From positions 1-18,914 of the forward strand of contig JBLRWS010000046.1 in assembly GCA_047921075.1 (NCBI GenBank): a stretch of 18,914 bases of DNA. Reading direction: 5' to 3'. The notes beneath the pieces are model-generated. The model made no database searches, was not told where the DNA came from, and saw only the letters and a list, made by a program, of their open reading frames with translations. Of this stretch, positions 13,965 through 18,914 are shown piece after piece (position 1 is the first letter of the stretch; every line of letters begins with the position of its first letter). This stretch comes from JBLRWS01 sp047921075 (lineage in GTDB: Bacteria > Bacteroidota > Rhodothermia > Balneolales > Balneolaceae). The position numbers and the translations under genes were made by a program.

Positions 13965-15445
13965 GATTCTTGTCTGAAGGTTGATCCAATGGCGTAGCGA
14001 TCGTCTCTAAGCCGGCGGACCGACTTCTCCAGCAACGCCTTCCAAAACAAAAGCCCGACACTGCCGGCTATGGCCACAGCCACCAGCGCTGCCGTCGTAT
14101 TCCAAATGAGGAGTATGGGAACATACACCACAACGGGCAGCAGTAAAAAGGGAAACCCCATCAGAAATTGGGAGGCGCCCAACCCCTCGTAATTAAACAT
14201 CGCTTTTTTATTGATATCCATTGGCTTGGGTGACCATAACGCAAAATAGGTAATGACATGCACCCCGATACCTATCACATAGAGCAGCGCCGCCGTAAGA
14301 GAGAGCAAAAGCTCTGCACCAAAGAGCAGCGCAATTGGGATAGAAAGCAGAAAGAGAAGAATGGAGATACCGCTTAAAACCAGAAATTTTGAATACAACA
14401 GGGCCTGAATACCGCCGTGCTGTGTCAGATAAAAATCGAAAAAGGAGCCGTTCCAGCTAATCAAAAACTGGCCGTAATTCATGACAAATCCACCCGTCAC
14501 GAACAGGAAAATAAAAAAGGAGGCGGTTTGCATCGGAAAAGTGCTACCCGGCCCAATAAAATAGTATCCGTACAGCAGAAAGAAGAGAGAAAGAAACAGA
14601 TACGACCGGCTTTTTTTATGTCGCAGAATGAGTTTCAGCTCAACATTGGCCATGGTTCCGGCCAAACCGAATCGGGCAAACGGGTTGACATATATCCGCT
14701 CCAGCAGCGACGATTTTTCAGACGGAGGGTTGTCGACGGTTAAACGGCGCGAAAAGGATGAGGTGGCATGCAAAAACAAGGCCCCGGAAAGCAGCAGTAA
14801 TCCGGCTGCCGGAAGCGGTGAGTCGAGTCCGGCCTGAAAGAAAGGCGCCACAAGCCCCCCAAGCACAGGCCCGAAATAGTAGAGATGCACAAGCGGCAAC
14901 AAGAGCAGAAGCAGAGCGATCAAAAACAACATTGGGCGTTGGTTGAATACCGGTTTTACACGAAAGACCACCCAGTGAAGCACACTGCTAAACAGCCAAA
15001 TGGTGACGACCCAAAGCACCGCCTGCCACGCCTGCAGAGTACCGGGTGCTACCTGCACCGTGTACAATCCGAAAAGAATCAACGGAACAAGGGTTAGCAG
15101 AGACACGATGGACCGGAACGCTAAAAAGCGAGCCAGCACCAGGCGGGGTATCGGCAGATGCAGATACCGGGAGGGCTCAATAACCGGCTGTTTTTGTACC
15201 AATAAGCGCAGCATCGCCTCCCCGCAGAAATAGTAGAGCAATAGCCACTGCACGCCCTGCAGAGGCTCCTCACCTGTAAACCACTCCACTCCCCGCGGAA
15301 GTAACACACCCAGCACGATCAGGTTGGCCCCCACAACCAATATCACAAACGCGACAAAGGTCCACTCCACGATTCGCCGCTCCAGCGCAACGGTGCGGAT
15401 CGTTTCCAGCGCCCAGTGGCGCACAAGCAGCAGGTAGAGGATCAT
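13961..15445 (-). CDS. ABC transporter permease, DUF5687-like
   Basis: A 494-residue integral membrane protein with about ten to twelve hydrophobic segments and no extracytoplasmic domain. It looks like the DUF5687 family of ABC-2-like permeases found in Bacteroidota: a charged N-terminal stretch (HWALETIRTVALERRIVEW), long helices, and a central EKSSLLERIYVNPFARFG linker followed by a repeated transmembrane half. It overlaps the ATPase start by four bases, which supports a permease role. It starts 47 bp after the stop of the guanidino-group hydrolase on the same strand, so all three may be cotranscribed. The substrate and direction are unknown; related ABC-2 systems are exporters. The DUF5687 name rests on recalled resemblance. 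Confidence 0.75.
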   Translation of the reverse strand: MILYLLLVRHWALETIRTVALERRIVEWTFVAFVILVVGANLIVLGVLLPRGVEWFTGEEPLQGVQWLLLYYFCGEAMLRLLVQKQPVIEPSRYLHLPIPRLVLARFLAFRSIVSLLTLVPLILFGLYTVQVAPGTLQAWQAVLWVVTIWLFSSVLHWVVFRVKPVFNQRPMLFLIALLLLLLPLVHLYYFGPVLGGLVAPFFQAGLDSPLPAAGLLLLSGALFLHATSSFSRRLTVDNPPSEKSSLLERIYVNPFARFGLAGTMANVELKLILRHKKSRSYLFLSLFFLLYGYYFIGPGSTFPMQTASFFIFLFVTGGFVMNYGQFLISWNGSFFDFYLTQHGGIQALLYSKFLVLSGISILLFLLSIPIALLFGAELLLSLTAALLYVIGIGVHVITYFALWSPKPMDINKKAMFNYEGLGASQFLMGFPFLLLPVVVYVPILLIWNTTAALVAVAIAGSVGLLFWKALLEKSVRRLRDDRYAIGSTFRQES

Positions 15446-15492
15446 GATGGATAACGTTGTTTAATGGAGCCTGTATGAACAGTGGGCAAGGC

Positions 15493-16389
15493 TCACCAAA
15501 AAAGCATCTTCATACAGAAAACACTGCCGCCGCTTTTTATGAACTCAAACGTGCTGAACTCATGTACCGAAAAGCCGGCATCATGCAGTTTTTGGTTCAC
15601 ATCGGTACACCCCTGTTGTATCATCACGTTCTTCCCGTCGGGGCAGACCGCGTTTACAGCAAAGAGTTTTTCAGCCTCGTACGAGGTGGCTTCAATAACC
15701 GTATCGAACATGGCATATATCAGCTCCCGTCCCTCTTTGGTAAATGCATCGGGGTAGATCAACACCGAGTGTTCGTTTAGCATGCAGAAGCAGGTGTCGA
15801 GATGGTAATAGCGATCATCTACAAGTTCGAGGAGTATGATGGGTACGTCCAGCAGGTCGCTGATCTGGCGATATACCTCTTTGGACGTCCGAAAGCCGTA
15901 TCCGCCCCAGAGCAGCCGACGTTTGAAATGCCAGATCGCATCACCCATTCCCTCAAAGCTCAACTCATCATCACTGTTCAGGTGTAAAACTTCGTACCCC
16001 TGCTCGCGGTAAAACGCCTCAACGGGGGCCACTTCCGGCTTGCGCTGCCCGGCGTGCATGTTGCTCATTACCACCCGGCATGCACCGTTCTCGTCGATAT
16101 CGGGCAGGCTTTGGTTGGCACAAAACACCATATCGGGTAACCCATCATGGCCGTTTAAAACATGCACCTGCAAACCAAGCTCATCATAAAAATTACGCAG
16201 ATGTTCCCACTCATTTTGAGCCTGCATTTTATCTACCGCCCCAACCTGATCCTTCATATGGGGATTAATCACATACTCCACATCAAAATGGGTAGGCGCC
16301 ACCAGTAACACTTGGCACGGCACAGGCATAGCGGGCAATGTGTTCGGTTTAAAATCGAGATCGTTGATGTTGGTGATAATCTGAGACAT
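15493..16389 (-). CDS. Guanidino-group hydrolase, arginine dihydrolase/DDAH-like (amidinotransferase superfamily, COG1834)
   Basis: Predicted cytoplasmic enzyme, 298 residues from ATG 16389. A longer reading frame runs upstream but crosses into the divergent DUF58 promoter and start, and its extra 50 residues look non-coding. The pentein fold active site is intact: C292 in SGGSVFCMK, H196 and D198 in YYHLDTC, and E146/D150 in FEGMGD. Residues N42 (YVINP) and N92 (DMVFCANQ) match the Asn pair that I recall as marking arginine dihydrolase (ArgZ/AgrE), which turns arginine into ornithine, CO2 and ammonia. Unlike cyanobacterial AgrE, no ornithine cyclodeaminase domain is fused. Alternatives are dimethylarginine hydrolase or citrulline hydrolase. 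It is the first gene of a probable minus-strand transcript with the permease and ATPase. Confidence 0.75.
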   Translation of the reverse strand: MSQIITNINDLDFKPNTLPAMPVPCQVLLVAPTHFDVEYVINPHMKDQVGAVDKMQAQNEWEHLRNFYDELGLQVHVLNGHDGLPDMVFCANQSLPDIDENGACRVVMSNMHAGQRKPEVAPVEAFYREQGYEVLHLNSDDELSFEGMGDAIWHFKRRLLWGGYGFRTSKEVYRQISDLLDVPIILLELVDDRYYHLDTCFCMLNEHSVLIYPDAFTKEGRELIYAMFDTVIEATSYEAEKLFAVNAVCPDGKNVMIQQGCTDVNQKLHDAGFSVHEFSTFEFIKSGGSVFCMKMLFW

Positions 16390-16527
16390 TGCGAAACCAC
16401 AAAGTGTTGAAATTAGCCGTCGTATTGCGACGCATGAAAGGTGAACAATAGTAAAAAAAATGATAGGTTGGTGCAATCTGTTTCGCCGAGAACAGTTATC
16501 ATCACACATTCCCCCGATCCATTCCCC

Positions 16528-17448
16528 ATGCTGCTCCAATCCGATCTTCTAAACCGACTTGCCCCTCTCGAAATAAAAGCCCGTTCCATTGTGGAGGGGT
16601 TCATCACCGGATTGCACAAAAGCCCGTATCAGGGATTTAGCGTGGAGTTTGCCGAGCATCGTCCCTACAACCGGGGCGACGATTTTAAGCACATCGACTG
16701 GAAGGCGTATGGAAAATCGGAACGGTTCTACGTAAAGCGGTACGAAGCCGAAACCAACCTGCGGGCACACATTGCGCTGGACATTAGCAGCTCGATGTAT
16801 TTCCGGCATTTTGCCGACTGGAGCAAACTGCGCTTTGCCGTGCACTTTGCGGCGGCCATGATGTATATGATGAACAAGCAGCGCGATGCCACCGGACTTA
16901 CCCTGTTCGACGATTCGATCCGCGAACAATTTCCCGAAAAAGCGACCTATCAGCATCTGCAACTGCTGCTCAGTAAGCTCGAGAAATTACTGGACCAGGA
17001 GAAGGAGGGTGCCCGGTTACAGCGTAAAACGGCCACAGCCGATGCACTGCACACCCTGGCCGAACGGCTAAAGCGGCGCAGCCTGGTCATTGTTATTACC
17101 GACCTGTTCGAGAATGTACAGAATCACGATGCACTCATCTCTGCACTGCGCCACCTGCGCCATCAAAAACATGAGGTGCTGCTGTTTAATGTGGTTGAGA
17201 GTAAAAGCGAACGCGATCTCGATTTTGACAGCGGAAACATGCTTTTTGAAGATATGGAAACCGGAGACCGCATGGAGGTTATGCCAAGTCAGGTGAAGCA
17301 CGCCTATCAGCAAAAAGTGGCCGAGTACACCAAAGCGTTCACCATTGCCTGCAGCAATATCCGTGTCGGTTTTGAGCAGATGGATACACTGGAACCGTTC
17401 GACCGCGCCCTGCTTGCCTACCTGAATAAGCGGAAGCGGCTGATGTGA
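16528..17448 (+). CDS. DUF58 domain protein with vWA-like metal site
   Basis: A 306-residue cytoplasmic protein from ATG 16528. An upstream GTG at 16441 in the same frame would add 29 residues with no family resemblance; the chosen start gives the normal LLQSDLLNRLAPLEIKARSIVEGF beginning, cited here in parts. The DUF58 core is clear: FAEHRPYNRGDDFKHIDW (41-58) and RYEAETN. A MIDAS-like DISSSM follows (D85, S87, S89), and ITDLFE comes later. DUF58 proteins usually act with MoxR AAA+ ATPases and vWA proteins in assembly or stress tolerance. No such partner is in this window, though the DUF4159 gene often found in those clusters is 15 kb away. The 138-bp gap to the divergent hydrolase must hold both promoters; it contains a short CGTCG/CGACG hairpin at 16418-16432. 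Confidence 0.88.
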   Translation: MLLQSDLLNRLAPLEIKARSIVEGFITGLHKSPYQGFSVEFAEHRPYNRGDDFKHIDWKAYGKSERFYVKRYEAETNLRAHIALDISSSMYFRHFADWSKLRFAVHFAAAMMYMMNKQRDATGLTLFDDSIREQFPEKATYQHLQLLLSKLEKLLDQEKEGARLQRKTATADALHTLAERLKRRSLVIVITDLFENVQNHDALISALRHLRHQKHEVLLFNVVESKSERDLDFDSGNMLFEDMETGDRMEVMPSQVKHAYQQKVAEYTKAFTIACSNIRVGFEQMDTLEPFDRALLAYLNKRKRLM

Positions 17449-17553
17449 GTTCATCCGGATAGATACCCTCCCGCTTAGCCCAAGCGGTGGTATTTGCAAA
17501 GAAACAGATCGCCATGGGCAGCCCGGTTTCGGTGGCGGCCACTGCCTCCAACT
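17449..17553 (-). pseudogene. Decayed fragment of a second YbdG/MscS-type channel gene
   Basis: The 105 bases between the DUF58 stop and the MscS stop encode, on the minus strand, about 35 residues. These include TETGLPMAICFFANTTAW followed by AKREGIYPDEL. The intact neighbour has GLPLQIYVFTDTTAWGEYEAIQSDIF at the same place near its C-terminus, so GLPxxIxxFxxTTAW and ExI...D are shared. An in-frame comparison of a 46-base stretch gives roughly two-thirds identity. There is no start, and the upstream and downstream parts are missing. The fragment lies in the same orientation as the complete gene and directly after it, which suggests a former tandem paralogue reduced by deletion. Confidence 0.65.
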
Positions 17554-18834
17554 TTACGTCGTTCGCACCCATCCCGCTTCACGCAGATCGCTACCGGTTG
17601 GCTCCTGGTAAATGCGGAGGCCAAATTCGGAAGCTACGGCCATCAGGTGATCAAAAATGTCCGACTGAATCGCCTCGTACTCCCCCCAGGCCGTGGTGTC
17701 GGTAAATACATAGATCTGTAAAGGCAACCCTTTAGACGTGGGCTCGAGCTGACGCACCAACATAAACAGCTCTTTATTGGATCGCGGATGGCTCTTCAGA
17801 TACTCAATAATGTAGGCCCGAAATGTGCCGATATTGGTAAGCCACCGGCCGTTGGTGATGATGCTGGCACCGGTTTGCATGTGCTCTTTGTTATAGGCGT
17901 GCACCTCTTCCATTTTTTCGTGGATATACTCCTTGAGCAGCCGGGAGCTCTTCAGCCGTTCAATTTCGCTCAGTTTCAGAAACCGCACCGAAGAGATATC
18001 GATCGAAATGGAGCGCATAATACGCCGCCCGCCCGACTCCTGCATGCCCCGCCAGTTTCGGAAGCTGTGCTCCAGGAACTTGTGCGTGGGTATCACCGTA
18101 ATCGTTTTATCCCAGTTCTGCACGCGGACGGTATTCAGGGCGATATCGATCACATCCCCGTCGGCATTAAACTGCGGCATTTCGATCCAGTCGCCCACGC
18201 GAATCAGATCGTTGTTGGTAAGCTGTACACTGGCCACCAGCGAGAGCAGCGTATCGCGGAAAAGCAGCAGGATGATCGCCATGATGGCGCCGATTCCACT
18301 CAGGAAATACCACGGCGATTTGTCGGCCAGGCTGGAGATGATAAAAAATCCGGAGAGGATATAGACAATCACCTTGCCCAGCTGAATATAACTTTTGATG
18401 GGGGCGTTCCCGACCTCGGGCCGCATCAGGTAGAGGGTGTGAACCGACGAGAGAAACGCATCAAACACACGGGCACCGACCAAAATCATCGTGGCCGCGG
18501 TAATGCGGGTGATAAAATCGGTCAGCTCTTCATGAAACGACGGCACCAAATCGAGGCCGTTGTAGATGATGATGAGCGGAATCATGAACAGGGCGCGCTG
18601 CGGTAGTTTGTGCTGCAGCAGTACCGCATACCACTCGGTTTGGGTGCGCTCATCCAGTTTCTGGAGCAGGCGCACAATCCACACGCGAATCACAAAATGG
18701 ACAAACCCGGCCAGCAGAAAAATCATGGCCAGGCCGATGGCGGCCTCCCCTGCCGGGGTTTGCATCTCCTCCGGAAGCATATGGAGCAGCCATTCGGTTA
18801 ACGACGCTGATTGAGCAAGGACAGTCTGAATCAT
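17554..18834 (-). CDS. MscS-family mechanosensitive channel, YbdG/MscM-type
   Basis: Inner-membrane small-conductance mechanosensitive channel homologue, 426 residues, close to E. coli YbdG (about 415). Five hydrophobic segments lie in residues 28-215. The pore-lining helix region is around GIGAIMAIILLLFRDTLLSL, followed by the MscS beta domain (VGDWIEMP, DGDVIDIALNTVRVQNWDKT, IPTHKF). The C-terminal domain carries the YbdG-type MLVRQLEPTSKGLPLQIYVF and YEAIQSDIFDHLMA blocks and ends in a QEPTGSDLREAGW tail. The expected role is release of solutes on hypo-osmotic shock or a slow low-tension response. It fits with the NhaC antiporter in a salt-exposed cell. A relic of a second copy sits immediately downstream. 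The ATG at 18834 follows an 80-bp stretch that reaches the window end. Confidence 0.92.
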   Translation of the reverse strand: MIQTVLAQSASLTEWLLHMLPEEMQTPAGEAAIGLAMIFLLAGFVHFVIRVWIVRLLQKLDERTQTEWYAVLLQHKLPQRALFMIPLIIIYNGLDLVPSFHEELTDFITRITAATMILVGARVFDAFLSSVHTLYLMRPEVGNAPIKSYIQLGKVIVYILSGFFIISSLADKSPWYFLSGIGAIMAIILLLFRDTLLSLVASVQLTNNDLIRVGDWIEMPQFNADGDVIDIALNTVRVQNWDKTITVIPTHKFLEHSFRNWRGMQESGGRRIMRSISIDISSVRFLKLSEIERLKSSRLLKEYIHEKMEEVHAYNKEHMQTGASIITNGRWLTNIGTFRAYIIEYLKSHPRSNKELFMLVRQLEPTSKGLPLQIYVFTDTTAWGEYEAIQSDIFDHLMAVASEFGLRIYQEPTGSDLREAGWVRTT

Positions 18835-18888
18835 AGAATACGATTAATTCCCGTTTAAAAACCCGGGTGTAAGGTAGGGAGTTTTTGG

Positions 18889-18900
18889 AGTGAAATCACT
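18889..18900. promoter_or_regulatory. Imperfect palindrome upstream of the MscS gene
   Basis: AGTGA-AA-TCACT lies 55-66 bases upstream of the MscS ATG, in the last 80 bases of the window. Two 5-base arms flank a 2-base centre. This spacing suits an operator near a promoter, but the arms are short and chance occurrence is plausible. The rest of 18835-18914 shows a CCCGGG and T-rich stretches, and no gene. Confidence 0.2.
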
Positions 18901-18914
18901 TAGGGTTTAACCGC

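Noticed and set aside
16441..16527. Upstream GTG start of the DUF58 gene
   Set aside because: The extra 29 residues lack family resemblance, and the ATG at 16528 gives the normal DUF58 N-terminus.
16390..16539. Fifty-residue N-terminal extension of the guanidino-group hydrolase
   Set aside because: It would overlap the start of the divergent DUF58 gene, shows no family match, and a good ATG at 16389 begins the conserved part.
17788..18606. 272-residue plus-strand open frame opposite the MscS gene
   Set aside because: Antisense shadow of a conserved channel gene; no domain seen.
1..18914. Defence island, prophage, transposon or CRISPR array
   Set aside because: No transposase, integrase, restriction, Cas or phage structural gene and no regular repeat array was found; the genes are mainly housekeeping and envelope functions.

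Overview
The window carries densely packed chromosomal genes of a Gram-negative bacterium. The best guess is a marine or halophilic member of the Bacteroidota/Rhodothermota/Balneolota group, with Balneolaceae-like flavour. Pointers are a DUF5687-type ABC permease, a DUF4159 protein, a DUF58 protein, a secreted S9 peptidase, a GlsB/OlsB-GlsA/OlsA aminolipid pair, an alpha-oxoamine synthase of the type common in Bacteroidota, a TraR/DksA protein with a divergent tip, a TAnnTTTG-type promoter, almost no Shine-Dalgarno sequences, and base composition near half G+C. This assignment is inferred from gene families only. No rRNA, tRNA, CRISPR array, prophage or insertion sequence was seen.

Layout. 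(1) 67-1731, plus strand: a CDF metal exporter with altered membrane metal ligands, then a secreted DUF4159 protein. (2) 1736-2944, minus: an MFS transporter, divergent from (3) 3002-4638, plus: an OlsB/GlsB-like N-acyltransferase followed by a PlsC-type O-acyltransferase, which together should build a two-chain aminolipid. (4) 4635-5630, minus: a 2,4-diaminopentanoate/native amine dehydrogenase-family enzyme whose stop overlaps the acyltransferase stop. (5) 5770-6030: a small two-helix membrane protein. (6) 6038-8610, minus: NhaC antiporter, LytM/M23 protein with one active-site His missing, and TraR/DksA zinc-finger protein. (7) 8816-13230, plus: MltB-like lytic transglycosylase, alpha-oxoamine synthase (sphingolipid- or sulfonolipid-type candidate) with its own promoter, and an S9 peptidase. 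(8) 13266-16389, minus: guanidino-group hydrolase (arginine dihydrolase/DDAH-like), DUF5687-like permease and ABC ATPase, probably one transcript. (9) 16528-17448, plus: DUF58 protein; then 17554-18834, minus: MscS/YbdG-type channel. Between them is a decayed fragment of a second YbdG-type gene.

How they fit. Much of the window concerns the cell envelope: lipid synthesis, peptidoglycan turnover, osmotic and ion homeostasis (NhaC, MscS, CDF), and secreted or periplasmic proteins. A second theme is ornithine/arginine chemistry: a possible aminolipid synthase pair, an amine dehydrogenase from a family that includes an ornithine-fermentation enzyme, and a hydrolase that may release ornithine from arginine. 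These three are not in one operon, so any pathway link is a hypothesis. I found no clear new defence or mobile system. The strongest anomalies are the YbdG relic, the altered CDF metal site, the degenerate LytM site, and the co-occurrence of aminolipid and amino-acid genes.
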